DNA of 64,000 nucleotides from WHSW01 sp963781265. Lineage in GTDB: Bacteria; Actinomycetota; Thermoleophilia; Solirubrobacterales; 70-9. Location of the stretch: positions 153,850-217,849 of the forward strand of contig CAWAFH010000015.1 in assembly GCA_963781265.1 (NCBI GenBank), read 5' to 3'. The notes below the pieces were generated by a model. It ran no database searches. It saw only the letters and a program-made list of their open reading frames with translations, and was not told the origin of the DNA. Every line of letters begins with the position of its first letter. The stretch's first letter is position 1. Shown here piece by piece: positions 1-7,294 of the stretch. Made by a program: the position numbers and the translations under genes.

Positions 1-539
1 GTCCCCTCGACGTCGGGGAGCTCGAACACGTGCTGGTCGGCGACCACCTCGGTCAGCGTCTTGTACGGAGGCAGCTGGCGCGGCACCGAGCGGGCGAGGA
101 CGCGCTCGAACTCGCCGTCGATCCGCATCGCGCAGCTCGCCTCCGGGTCGGCTGCGACGCGGTCGAGCTCGGCGAGGAGCTCCGCGTAGGTCATCGGGCC
201 GGTCAGCTGCGTCTCGAACGACGCCTCGAACCAGGCGAGCGCGGCGAACGGGGTCCGCGCCTCGGGGGCGATCGGTTCGCAGTAGCCGTCGACGTCGGCG
301 CGGTAGAAGCCGCCGTCGAGGGCGATCATCTCGCCGTCGAGGCCGTTCAGCGTGCCGAGGCCGAGGTCTCCGTGCTCGGCGAGCTCGGCGAAGCTGACAT
401 CGCCGTCGAAGGCTCCCTCGAGCAGCGCGCCGATCGTCGACGCCTGAAAGAGGACGTGGGGCTCGTGCTCGGGGTGCAGGTCGCGGTGGCGAAGCGACTC
501 GACGTGCAGGTGGCGCGCGAGCTGCTCGTCCAGGGTCAA
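1..539 (-). CDS. budA: alpha-acetolactate decarboxylase, partial (runs off left edge)
   Basis: Converts 2-acetolactate to acetoin and CO2 (EC 4.1.1.5), a cytosolic step of acetoin/butanediol formation that can also drain excess acetolactate from branched-chain amino acid synthesis. About 179 codons are visible. Near residues 33-45 is FQASTIGALLEG, followed by GDLGLGTLNGLDGEM and TPFAALAWFE, all typical of the family. The C-terminal part with the zinc-binding histidines lies outside the window. The start is the TTG at 539, which overlaps the RNase Z stop (TTGA); GAGGAG lies 8 bases upstream inside that gene, so translation is probably coupled. I see no acetolactate synthase in the window, so the pathway context is unknown. 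Confidence 0.85.
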   Translation of the reverse strand, partial: MTLDEQLARHLHVESLRHRDLHPEHEPHVLFQASTIGALLEGAFDGDVSFAELAEHGDLGLGTLNGLDGEMIALDGGFYRADVDGYCEPIAPEARTPFAALAWFEASFETQLTGPMTYAELLAELDRVAADPEASCAMRIDGEFERVLARSVPRQLPPYKTLTEVVADQHVFELPDVEG

Positions 540-1504
540 GCGGGCTGCTCCTCGGGCGCCTCGGGCGGGCGCCGCGCGCCGTTCTCGACCAGGCGCGGCG
601 CGCCGCGCTCGGGGAACGGGATCTCGACCAGGTCGAAGTCGCGCGGCGCGATCGCCTGGCCGAACTCCTCGCGTGCCTCGGCGAGCACCGCGCGGACGTC
701 GTAGCGCGACGAGATGTGGACGAGGGCGAGCATGTCCACGCCGGCCTCGGCGGCCAGCCTCGCGGCCTGGCGCCCGGTCGAGTGCCCCGTCTCCGCGGCG
801 CGGGCGGTCTCCTCGTCGGCGAAGCTCGAGTCATGGATGAGCAGCTGAGCCTGGTGCGCGGCGACCCGGGTCATCTCGCACGGCGCCGAGTCGCCACTGA
901 CCACGATCTTGCGGCCCGAGCGCGCCTCCCCCATCACCTGTTCCGGCGCGACCTGCCCGTCGGCGCCGGGCACCGTTTCGCCGTTCTGCAGCCGCTTGAA
1001 GTCGGGGCCGGGGCGAACGCCGAGCGCCGTCGCGGCGTCGGGGTCGAAGCGCCCGGGGCGCTCGTCCTCGACCAGCGCGTAGCCGAACGCGCGCATCCGG
1101 TGCTCGACCTCGAACGCGCGCACCTCGAAGCCGTCGTGGCGCACCGCCTCGCCGGGGTCGAGCTCGATCAGGTCGACGTCGTAGCCGAGCCGGCCGAAGA
1201 TCCGCCGCAGCGCCTTGAACAGCTCGAGCAGCCCCGGCGGGCCGATCACGCGCAGCGGACGCTCGCGCCCGTTCAGGTCGTACGTCTTCAGCAAGCCCGG
1301 GATCCCGAGGTAGTGGTCGGCGTGCAGGTGGGTGACGAAGAGCTCGTCGACCTGGACCAGGCCGGTCGAGCGCTGCATCTGGCGCTGCGAGCCCTCGCCG
1401 CAGTCGAACAGCAGCCGTACCCCGCCCACCCGGGCGAGCAGGCAGGCGGTCGAGCGCCGCGCGGTCGGCACCGAACCCCCGGTGCCGAGGAAGACCAGGT
1501 CCAT
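536..1504 (-). CDS. rnz: ribonuclease Z (tRNA 3' endonuclease)
   Basis: Zinc phosphodiesterase of the metallo-beta-lactamase fold that cuts pre-tRNA 3' of the discriminator base so that CCA can be added (EC 3.1.26.11). The 322-residue protein has the short-form RNase Z layout: N-terminal FLGTGGSVPT, the zinc motif HLHADH, and further ligands near SGDSAPC, HDSSF and LVHISSRY. The ATG at 1504 (MDLVFLGTG) was chosen because longer starts would run into the upstream gene and add a low-complexity Pro/Ala/Arg stretch. The tRNA-Arg gene nearby does not encode CCA (checked at 2155), so this enzyme is needed in this cell. Its end overlaps the acetolactate decarboxylase start by 4 bases. Confidence 0.93.
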   Translation of the reverse strand: MDLVFLGTGGSVPTARRSTACLLARVGGVRLLFDCGEGSQRQMQRSTGLVQVDELFVTHLHADHYLGIPGLLKTYDLNGRERPLRVIGPPGLLELFKALRRIFGRLGYDVDLIELDPGEAVRHDGFEVRAFEVEHRMRAFGYALVEDERPGRFDPDAATALGVRPGPDFKRLQNGETVPGADGQVAPEQVMGEARSGRKIVVSGDSAPCEMTRVAAHQAQLLIHDSSFADEETARAAETGHSTGRQAARLAAEAGVDMLALVHISSRYDVRAVLAEAREEFGQAIAPRDFDLVEIPFPERGAPRLVENGARRPPEAPEEQPA

Positions 1505-1538
1505 GTCCACGGCTGCAGGGTATTCGCGGGCGCGCGCC

Positions 1539-2012
1539 CTAGCCGGCGGGGTGGGCACTGAGCGTGCCCGGCGAGCTGATCTCCTCGGGCTCGATCACCC
1601 TGCGCAGGTCATCACGGGTCCAGTGCGCGAACTCGAAGTCCGCCGCAAAACGGACCCGCGCACGCTGGCGGTTGCGAGTCGGCTCCAGCCGCAGGCGGGC
1701 TGCGCTCGGTACCTGGTCCACGGGGATCAGGTAGACCGCCTCAGTGTTCGGGAGGTAGACGCCGAACAGGTCGGCTCGTCCTTTGTAGGACTGCTGCCCC
1801 CGCCCATGGTCGGTGGCGTATGCGTTGAACAACAGACAGCCAGATGACAGCCAGGCCGTCTTGCACTGGACACGGAGAAATCCGGGCTCTGTGGCGACGA
1901 CCAGGTCATACGGGTGGCCCTCCCCGAATGGGACGAAGACCGCGTAGCCGCCGCCGACGAAGCAACTCAGGATCGCGGCCTCGCCAATGGCTCCCGATGT
2001 TCGATTCTCCAT
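1539..2012 (-). CDS. PD-(D/E)XK nuclease-like protein, orphan
   Basis: 157-residue protein with a small restriction-endonuclease-like core: an N-terminal helix with GAIGEAA, then PYDLVV about 20 residues later and VQCKTAW after a short strand. The D-x(n)-Q/E-x-K pattern matches the catalytic motif of group-I-intron-endonuclease-type PD-(D/E)XK proteins (PDDEXK_5-like). The usual acidic residue before the catalytic Lys is Gln here (V-Q-C-K), which is also seen in active members. The C-terminal 50 residues are Arg-rich and may bind DNA. It is not next to a methylase or intron. Tens of bases separate it from tRNA-Arg on the other strand. Function in vivo unknown. Confidence 0.65.
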   Translation of the reverse strand: MENRTSGAIGEAAILSCFVGGGYAVFVPFGEGHPYDLVVATEPGFLRVQCKTAWLSSGCLLFNAYATDHGRGQQSYKGRADLFGVYLPNTEAVYLIPVDQVPSAARLRLEPTRNRQRARVRFAADFEFAHWTRDDLRRVIEPEEISSPGTLSAHPAG

Positions 2013-2082
2013 CCAGTCACCGTACGGCGGGAACCGGACAGAACGTATGTTCGGCTCGGTGAGGGCTAAGCTCCCGATCCTC

Positions 2083-2155
2083 GCGCCCGTAGCTCAGTGG
2101 ATAGAGCGCCCGCCTCCGGAGCGGGAGGCCGCAGGTTCGAATCCTGCCGGGCGCG
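2083..2155 (+). tRNA. tRNA-Arg (anticodon CCG)
   Basis: A 73-base cloverleaf. The acceptor arms GCGCCCG and CGGGCGC pair perfectly and the discriminator is G2155. The D-arm contains TAGCTCAGTGG, the anticodon stem CCCGC/GCGGG encloses loop CTCCGGA (anticodon CCG, codon CGG), and the T-arm has GGTTCGAATCC. The variable loop is short. No CCA is encoded; the next bases are CTTCG. It decodes the Arg codon CGG, common in this GC-rich genome. It lies alone between convergently oriented minus-strand genes. Confidence 0.97.
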
Positions 2156-2238
2156 CTTCGCTCGTCGAGCTCGCGGTGCCCGCCCTCGTCCACCGCGGCC
2201 GCGACGTACTCCGCGAACCACGCCGCGAGCCGCTCGGC

Positions 2239-3210
2239 TCATCGCGCAGGCCGCGCCTCTGGGTGGGACCGGTACCAGTCGATCGTCCGCTCGAGCCCCT
2301 CGTCGAGGTCGACCGTGGGCTCCCAGCCGCAGCGCTCGCGGATCTTCGTCCCGTCGACGAACTGGCGGTCGATCTCGCCCTCCGGCTTGCCCTCGCCGCG
2401 AACCTCGGGCTCGACGCCGGTTCCCGCGAGCGCGGCGATCTTCGCGACCACGTCGCCCACCCGGTGCGGCCGGCGGCCGCCCGCGTTGAAGGCCTCGCCG
2501 CGCACGTCAGCCCGGTCGAGCGCGGAGGCGATCGCGATGTAGGCGTCCGCCGCGTCCTCGACGTAAAGGAAGTCCCGCTCGGGTGAACCGTCGGAGCGCA
2601 ACACCGGGGGCCTGCCGTCGATCGCGGCGCAGACTGCTTCCGGGACGATGCGCGAGAAGTGGAGGTCGCCGCCGCCGTAGGTGTTGGCGAACCGCGTCAC
2701 CGCGACCGCGAGCCCGTACGCCGGGGCGTAGCTGCGGGCGATGATGTCCGCCGCCGCCTTCGAGGCCTCGTAGGCGGTGGTCGGCTGAAGCGCGTACTCC
2801 TCGCGGTACGGAAGCTCGGCGTGCGCGCCGTACGCCTTGTCGGAGGATGCGACCACCACCCTTTCGACTCCCGCCGCGAGGCAGGCGTCCAGCAGCGTCC
2901 AGGTGCCGCGCACGTTGGTCTCGAACGCCGGCAGCGGCGACTCGGCGACGGAGCCGACGATGGCCTCGGCGCCGAGGTGGAAGACCTCCACGACTCGATG
3001 CTCGCGCAGCCCGCGCGCCAGCGACTCGCCGTCGGCCAGTTCCGCGCGCATCTCCGGCGCGCGATCCTCCAGCCCGAGCAACGACAGCGTTGTGCGCTGC
3101 CTTCTCGCCGGGCGCTCGAGCCGGACCACCTCGCGGCCGCGCTCCAGCAGTGCCTTCGTCAGCCAGGCACCGGTGAACCCTCGTCCGCCGGTGACCAAGG
3201 CCGTCCCCAC
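2239..3210 (-). CDS. NAD-dependent epimerase/dehydratase, CDP-glucose 4,6-dehydratase-like
   Basis: Extended short-chain dehydrogenase, 323 residues. The N-terminal Rossmann motif is TGGRGFTG; SSDKAYG and the catalytic YEASK (Tyr-x3-Lys) follow, then RFANTYG and a C-terminal substrate-binding part with RDFLYVEDAADAY. These fit the CDP-glucose 4,6-dehydratase (RfbG) branch, and the gene directly upstream encodes the CDP-glucose-forming nucleotidyltransferase. It would make CDP-4-keto-6-deoxyglucose for a dideoxy- or 6-deoxysugar in a surface polysaccharide. The start is the GTG at 3210, sharing one base with the preceding stop (TAGTG). The exact sugar product cannot be told, because no later tailoring gene is present here. 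Confidence 0.82.
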   Translation of the reverse strand: MGTALVTGGRGFTGAWLTKALLERGREVVRLERPARRQRTTLSLLGLEDRAPEMRAELADGESLARGLREHRVVEVFHLGAEAIVGSVAESPLPAFETNVRGTWTLLDACLAAGVERVVVASSDKAYGAHAELPYREEYALQPTTAYEASKAAADIIARSYAPAYGLAVAVTRFANTYGGGDLHFSRIVPEAVCAAIDGRPPVLRSDGSPERDFLYVEDAADAYIAIASALDRADVRGEAFNAGGRRPHRVGDVVAKIAALAGTGVEPEVRGEGKPEGEIDRQFVDGTKIRERCGWEPTVDLDEGLERTIDWYRSHPEARPAR

Positions 3211-3962
3211 TAGGCCTCCACCCCCTGTCGCTCCCAGATCGCCCAGGGCGCCTCCCCCGATGCCCAGAGGTCGTTGAGCGTGACCGCGTCCTTGTAGGTG
3301 TCCATGCAATCCCAGAAGCCGTCGTGGCGGTAGGCCCCGAGGCGGCCCTCGTCGGCCAACGATCCGAGCGGCTCGCGCTCGAGCACGCTGTCGGCCCCCA
3401 ACCGCTCGAGGAAGGCCGGCTCGCAGACGAAGAAACCGCCGTTGATCCAGTCGTCGAGGCGCGGCTTCTCGCGAAAGCCCTCGACCCGCTGATCGTCGCC
3501 GACGATCGCGATCCCCCACTGGCTGAACGGCCGCACGACGGTCATCGTCGCCGTCGCCCCCAGCTCCTCGTGAGCGCGCGCCTGGGCGGCGAGGTCGATG
3601 TCGGCGACCCCGTCCGCGTAGGTGAGGCAGAAGCGACCGCCCTCGAGCCGGGCCGCCGCCGCCGCCACGCGCCCGCCCGTCTGCGTGTCAACGCCCGTGT
3701 CGACGCACTCGAGCTCGATCCCGCCCGGCAGTTCGTCCGCCGCGCTCGCGAACGCCTCGACCTGGTCGCCGAGATAGCCGGTGAGCAGAACGAAGCGGCG
3801 GTGACCCTGAGCGGCGTAGATCCGGATCACGTGCCAGAGGATCGGCCGGCCCCCGATCTCGACCAGCGCCTTCGGAATGGCGTGGGTGTGCTCCTGGAGG
3901 CGGGTCCCACGCCCGCCGCAGAGAATCGCGACCGGGACGTCGGACGCCGACTCAGCGCCCAC
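3210..3962 (-). CDS. rfbF: glucose-1-phosphate cytidylyltransferase
   Basis: Transfers CMP from CTP to glucose-1-phosphate to make CDP-glucose (EC 2.7.7.33), the entry to CDP-deoxysugars. 250 residues with the nucleotidyltransferase signature CGGRGTRLQEHT, then PKALVEIGG. Further in are VDTGVDTQTGGR, FCLTYADGVAD (metal-binding Asp) and GFWDCMDTYKD, all characteristic of RfbF rather than of dTDP-glucose enzymes. It starts with GTG, overlaps the end of the CysO-like gene by 11 bases, and is followed at once by the dehydratase. The link to the sulfur-carrier gene is probably only transcriptional. Confidence 0.9.
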   Translation of the reverse strand: MGAESASDVPVAILCGGRGTRLQEHTHAIPKALVEIGGRPILWHVIRIYAAQGHRRFVLLTGYLGDQVEAFASAADELPGGIELECVDTGVDTQTGGRVAAAAARLEGGRFCLTYADGVADIDLAAQARAHEELGATATMTVVRPFSQWGIAIVGDDQRVEGFREKPRLDDWINGGFFVCEPAFLERLGADSVLEREPLGSLADEGRLGAYRHDGFWDCMDTYKDAVTLNDLWASGEAPWAIWERQGVEA

Positions 3963-4227
3963 CAGCGACGGCCGGCAGGATCGTCACCTCGTCACCGTCC
4001 GAGAGCCGGGTCTCGAGCCCGTCCTGAAAGCGGATGTCCTCGCCGGAGACGTAAACGTTGACGAACCGACGCAGCGTCCCGTCCTCCGTGATCCGCTCGC
4101 GCAGGTCGGCGTGCGCCTTAAAGACCGCGTCCAGCGCCTCGCCGACGGTCGCGCCGTCGACCTCGAGCTCGTCCTCGCCGTCGGTCGCGACGCGAAGCTG
4201 CGCCGGAATCTTGACCGTGATCGCCAT
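3952..4227 (-). CDS. CysO/MoaD-type ubiquitin-like sulfur carrier
   Basis: 91-residue beta-grasp protein. The N-terminal strand ITVKIPAQLR, the RFVNVYV-x-EDIRF core and the end DEVTILPAVAGG closely resemble mycobacterial CysO, which after C-terminal thiocarboxylation donates sulfur to O-phosphoserine for cysteine synthesis. The frame does not stop after Gly-Gly: one extra Arg follows (GGR-stop), so a peptidase would have to expose the Gly-Gly end before adenylation. The ATG at 4227 is the natural start; an upstream in-frame Met would add 13 unconserved residues. It lies 19 bases after threonine synthase, as is common in actinobacteria. No CysM or JAMM peptidase gene is in the window. Confidence 0.82.
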   Translation of the reverse strand: MAITVKIPAQLRVATDGEDELEVDGATVGEALDAVFKAHADLRERITEDGTLRRFVNVYVSGEDIRFQDGLETRLSDGDEVTILPAVAGGR

Positions 4228-4246
4228 CGGCGGAAAGTTATCGGCC

Positions 4247-5473
4247 TCAGACCGCGATTGGCTCACAAGCGGACTCGAACGAGTCGAGGCTCGGCTCGAT
4301 CTCCGTGATCTCGAATTCCTCGCGGACCGCGTCCAGCGTCTTCAGGCCCTCGCCGGTGATCACGACGACGACCCGTTCCCCCGGATCGATCGCGCCGGCC
4401 TCCGCCAGCTTCGCCAGCACCGCCGTGGTCACGCCCCCGGCCGTCTCAGTGAAGATGCCCGTCGTCTCGGCGAGCAGCCGGATCCCGGCGCGGATCTCGT
4501 CGTCGGTGACCGCCTCGACCGACCCGCCCGTACGACGTGCCAGATCGACCGCGTACGGCCCGTCGGCGGGATTGCCGATCGCGAGGCTCTTCGCGATCGT
4601 GCTCGGCCGCTGCGGCTTGCAGACGTCCCAGCCCTCCGCGTAGGCCTCGGCGACCGGATTGCAGCCGGCGGCCTGGGCGCCGCTGAACACCGGCAGCTCG
4701 CCCTCGACCAGGCCGAGGTCGATCCACTCGCCGAAGCCCCGGGCGATCTTCGTGAACAAGGAGCCGGACGCGATCGGGCAGACGACCCGGTCGGGCAGCT
4801 CCCAGCCGAGCTGCTCGACGATCTCGAAGGCGATCGTCTTCGAGCCCTCGGCGTAGAACGGGCGCAGGTTGACGTTCACGAACGCCCACGGGCGCGTCTC
4901 CGCGAGCTCGATGCAGAGCCGGTTGACATCGTCGTAGCTGCCCTTGACCCCGACCAGCCGGGTGCCGTAGACGCCTGTCGCCAGCAACTTCTGCTCTTCC
5001 AGATCGGACGGCACGAAGACGTACGACTCCAGTCCGGCGGCGGCCGCGTGCGCGGCGACGGCGTTCGCGAGGTTGCCGGTCGACGCGCAGGCGACCGTCT
5101 CGAAGCCGAGCTCGCGCGCCTTCGCCAGTGCCACCGCAACGACCCGGTCCTTGAAGGAGTGGGTCGGGTTGGCGGCATCGTTCTTGACCCAGACCTCGTC
5201 GAGGCCGAGGCGCTCCGCGAGCCGGTCGGCTCGGACCAGCGGCGTCAGGCCGGGCTGCACCGGGTCGCGCGGCCGCTCGGCGAGCGGCAGGAAGTCGGCG
5301 TAGCGCCAGATGTCCGCCGGGCCCGCCTGGATCTTGCGCTTCGCCTCGCCAGCGTCGAAGCCGCTGTAGTCGTAGCTGACCTCGAGCGGCCCGAAGCACT
5401 GCTCGCAGACGTAGTGCGCCTCGAGCGGATAGACCTGCCCGCACTCCTTACACGTGAGCGCTGTGGGTGCCAT
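4247..5473 (-). CDS. thrC: threonine synthase
   Basis: PLP enzyme that converts O-phospho-L-homoserine to threonine and phosphate (EC 4.2.3.1). 408 residues: an N-terminal zinc-ribbon-like part with two CxxC pairs (CKECG and CEQCFG), then the PLP-lysine motif NPTHSFKDR, ASTGNLANAV, the GSYDD region, IASGSLFTKI and the C-terminal TETAGGVTTA. The ATG at 5473 has a strong ribosome site (GGAAGGAG, 8 bases upstream). The 5' leader holds a SAM-I riboswitch and an intrinsic terminator, so expression should fall when S-adenosylmethionine is abundant. Phosphohomoserine is the branch point between threonine and methionine, which makes this control notable. Confidence 0.93.
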   Translation of the reverse strand: MAPTALTCKECGQVYPLEAHYVCEQCFGPLEVSYDYSGFDAGEAKRKIQAGPADIWRYADFLPLAERPRDPVQPGLTPLVRADRLAERLGLDEVWVKNDAANPTHSFKDRVVAVALAKARELGFETVACASTGNLANAVAAHAAAAGLESYVFVPSDLEEQKLLATGVYGTRLVGVKGSYDDVNRLCIELAETRPWAFVNVNLRPFYAEGSKTIAFEIVEQLGWELPDRVVCPIASGSLFTKIARGFGEWIDLGLVEGELPVFSGAQAAGCNPVAEAYAEGWDVCKPQRPSTIAKSLAIGNPADGPYAVDLARRTGGSVEAVTDDEIRAGIRLLAETTGIFTETAGGVTTAVLAKLAEAGAIDPGERVVVVITGEGLKTLDAVREEFEITEIEPSLDSFESACEPIAV

Positions 5474-5507
5474 CGATGAAACTCCTTCCGATTCCGTTGC
5501 CTTGACG

Positions 5508-5539
5508 AAAAAAGACCTCTGCCTTTGCGAGCAGAGGTC
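5508..5539 (-). terminator. riboswitch-controlled intrinsic terminator in the thrC leader
   Basis: On the minus strand a perfect 9-bp stem (GACCTCTGC with GCAGAGGTC, 8-base loop) is followed directly by six T. It lies between the SAM-I aptamer and thrC, where the expression platform should be. The CCTCTG in its first arm could instead pair with CAGAGG near the 5' end of the aptamer (5657-5662), giving a plausible antiterminator when SAM is absent. Outside it, CCGATTCCG (before) and CGGAATCGG (just before the ribosome site) can form a further enclosing helix. Confidence 0.85.
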
Positions 5540-5552
5540 CGGAATCGGACTT

Positions 5553-5672
5553 CCACTCACATCTCCCAGGCTGTTCGCCTGCTGGAATTGGCACCTGTCC
5601 TCGGATCTCTCGATCCTCGGCGGTTGCCGGGGTTTCATCGGGCCAGTCCCTCCACCCCTCTGGATGCAGTGG
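5553..5672 (-). ncRNA. SAM-I (S-box) riboswitch aptamer
   Basis: The minus strand carries the S-box landmarks in order: GAGGGACTGGCCC, GATGAAACCCCGGCAACC (the core with the K-turn/P2 side), GGTGCCAATTCCAGCAGG (P3-P4 region), and GGGAGATGTGAG closing P1. P1 is formed by CCACT-CATC at the 5' end and GATG-AGTGG at the 3' end, with a small internal loop. In known examples this fold binds S-adenosylmethionine and favours a downstream terminator. Here it precedes threonine synthase by about 80 bases, with a terminator in between. Recognition is by sequence motifs, without a covariance-model score. Confidence 0.93.
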
Positions 5673-5685
5673 TTATGTGGTCGCG

Positions 5686-5691
5686 ACTATA
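5686..5691 (-). promoter_or_regulatory. likely -10 element of the thrC leader promoter
   Basis: TATAGT on the minus strand, 13 bases before the first P1 base of the SAM riboswitch, so transcription would begin right at the aptamer. No good TTGACA-like -35 is seen at 16-18 bases upstream. The AT-rich hexamer stands out in an otherwise GC-rich stretch. The rest of the gap up to corA (5692-5809) shows no ORF and no other clear signal. Confidence 0.5.
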
Positions 5692-5809
5692 CCAGCGCCG
5701 TGCGCCCCATCGCGCCGGCCGCGCACCGTTCCTTGCGCCGGGCATCGCGGGCGTCGCGTACCCTTGTCCCAGATCCGGATGAACGAGCCGACCAGCGAGA
5801 CGAGCAACG

Positions 5810-6826
5810 ATGCCGAGCCTTCCCAAGCCCAGGCTGCGCCGCAACCGCGGCGAGCTCGTCGCGCCGTCTGAGCCCGGCGAGCGCACCCCGCAGGTCGAGA
5901 CCGTCCAGGGATCCGGCCTGCGCTGGATCAACATCGAGCGCCCGACCCCGCTGGAGACGGCCTGGCTCGAGGAGCAGTTCGACTTCCACGCCCTCGACTT
6001 CGAGGACGTGCTGTCGCGAAACCAGCGGCCGAAGATCGACGAGTACCCGGCCTACCTGTTCATCGTCCTGCACTTCCCGGTCTTCGACCGGCAGGTGAAG
6101 CGCCTCAACGCGGGCGAGCTCGACATCTTCGTCGGCCGCGATTTCGTCGTCACGATCCCCAACCAGCCGCTGCAGCCGATCGAGTACCTGTTCGAGCGCT
6201 GCCGCCAAAAGGAGGAGCTGCGCGAGCAGCTCTTCTCGCGCGGTTCCGGCTACCTGCTCTACCGGATCATCGACGACGCCTTCGACTACTGCTTCCCGAT
6301 GCTGCGCAAGATCGGCAACAAGCTCGACGCGCTCGAGGACGAGATCTTCGAGGGCCGCTCGGAGGACATCGTCCGCGACCTCTCCAACGCCAAGCAGGAG
6401 ATCATCAACTTCCGCAAGGTGATCCGCCCGCAGCGGACCGTGCTGCGTGACCTCGAGAAGCTCGAGCAGCCCTTCCTCGCCCCGGAGGGCGGCGAGCTCG
6501 AGATCTACTTCGACGACATCGGCGATGCCCACGAGCGCATCTGGGACATGCTCGAGAACTACAAGGAGGTCGTGCAGGCGCTCGAGGAGACGAACGAGTC
6601 CTACATCTCGCACCGCTTCAACGACACCCTGCGGATCCTGACGGTGTTCAGCATCGTCTTCCTGCCGGCCACGCTGATCGCGAGCGTGTTCGGGATGAAC
6701 GTCGGGCTGCCGGGCGGGGGTGAGCCGCCAACGTCCTCCACCCACGTGTTCTGGATCGTCATCGCGGCGATGATCGCCCTGCTCGTCGTCATGCTCGTCT
6801 TCTTCCGGCGCCGCGGCTGGCTCTGA
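5810..6826 (+). CDS. corA: CorA-family divalent cation (Mg2+/Co2+) transporter
   Basis: 338-residue inner-membrane channel. A long soluble N-terminal funnel domain is followed by a coiled-coil stalk helix and two C-terminal membrane helices (about residues 275-297 and 312-332). The signature FGMN sits at the end of the first helix, followed by a short loop. The tail RRRGWL is positively charged, as expected on the cytoplasmic side. First gene of a plus-strand series that runs to 11638, and divergent from thrC. Substrate choice (Mg, Co, Zn) cannot be read from sequence alone. Confidence 0.9.
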   Translation: MPSLPKPRLRRNRGELVAPSEPGERTPQVETVQGSGLRWINIERPTPLETAWLEEQFDFHALDFEDVLSRNQRPKIDEYPAYLFIVLHFPVFDRQVKRLNAGELDIFVGRDFVVTIPNQPLQPIEYLFERCRQKEELREQLFSRGSGYLLYRIIDDAFDYCFPMLRKIGNKLDALEDEIFEGRSEDIVRDLSNAKQEIINFRKVIRPQRTVLRDLEKLEQPFLAPEGGELEIYFDDIGDAHERIWDMLENYKEVVQALEETNESYISHRFNDTLRILTVFSIVFLPATLIASVFGMNVGLPGGGEPPTSSTHVFWIVIAAMIALLVVMLVFFRRRGWL

Positions 6827-6836
6827 GGTCCGCGTC

Positions 6837-7283
6837 GTGAACTGGATCCCCGCCGACTTCGACTTCCCGCAGCGGCTCGACCTCGCGAGCGGTCATCACC
6901 TGCGCCCGATTCGCGCCGACGACGCGGAGATCGACCTGCCCGCCGTGATGGGCAGCCGCGAGAGCCTGTTCGCGATCTACGGCAAGGCGTGGGGCTGGCC
7001 GCCGGAGTCGATGACGCTCGAGGTCGACCGTGACGACCTGGCCCACCACGTCGAGGAGGCCGACGCGCGCGAGGGCTTCCTGTACGCGGTGCTCACCGCC
7101 GACGAGACCGAGCTCGTCGGGTGCGTCTACGTGTACCCCTCGGCCGCCGACGCCGACGCCGACGCCTCCTGGTGGGTCGTGGACGCGGCCCGCGGAACGG
7201 AGGTCGAGCGCGAGCTCGACGTCACCGTGCCCGCGTGGCTGGCCGAGACGTGGGGACTCGGTTCGGTTCGCCGCCATCCCTAG
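6837..7283 (+). CDS. GNAT-like N-acetyltransferase family protein
   Basis: 148 residues, GTG start 10 bases after the corA stop. The order of segments (HHLRPIRADDAEIDLPAV, then EGFLYAVLTADETELVGCVYVYPS, then WWVVDAARGTEVERELDV) resembles the beta-strand core of actinobacterial GNAT proteins in which a central ELVGCVY strand precedes an acidic loop. The classic acetyl-CoA motif R/QxxGxG/A is not seen, so it may be a degenerate or non-catalytic relative. Its end lies 11 bases before the HIT gene. Role unknown. Confidence 0.5.
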   Translation: MNWIPADFDFPQRLDLASGHHLRPIRADDAEIDLPAVMGSRESLFAIYGKAWGWPPESMTLEVDRDDLAHHVEEADAREGFLYAVLTADETELVGCVYVYPSAADADADASWWVVDAARGTEVERELDVTVPAWLAETWGLGSVRRHP

Positions 7284-7294
7284 GATCCCGCCGT

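Noticed and set aside
536..1558. Longer RNase Z starting at 1558
   Set aside because: The extra 18 residues are Pro/Ala/Arg-rich and unconserved, and the family start MDLVFLGTGG is encoded at 1504.
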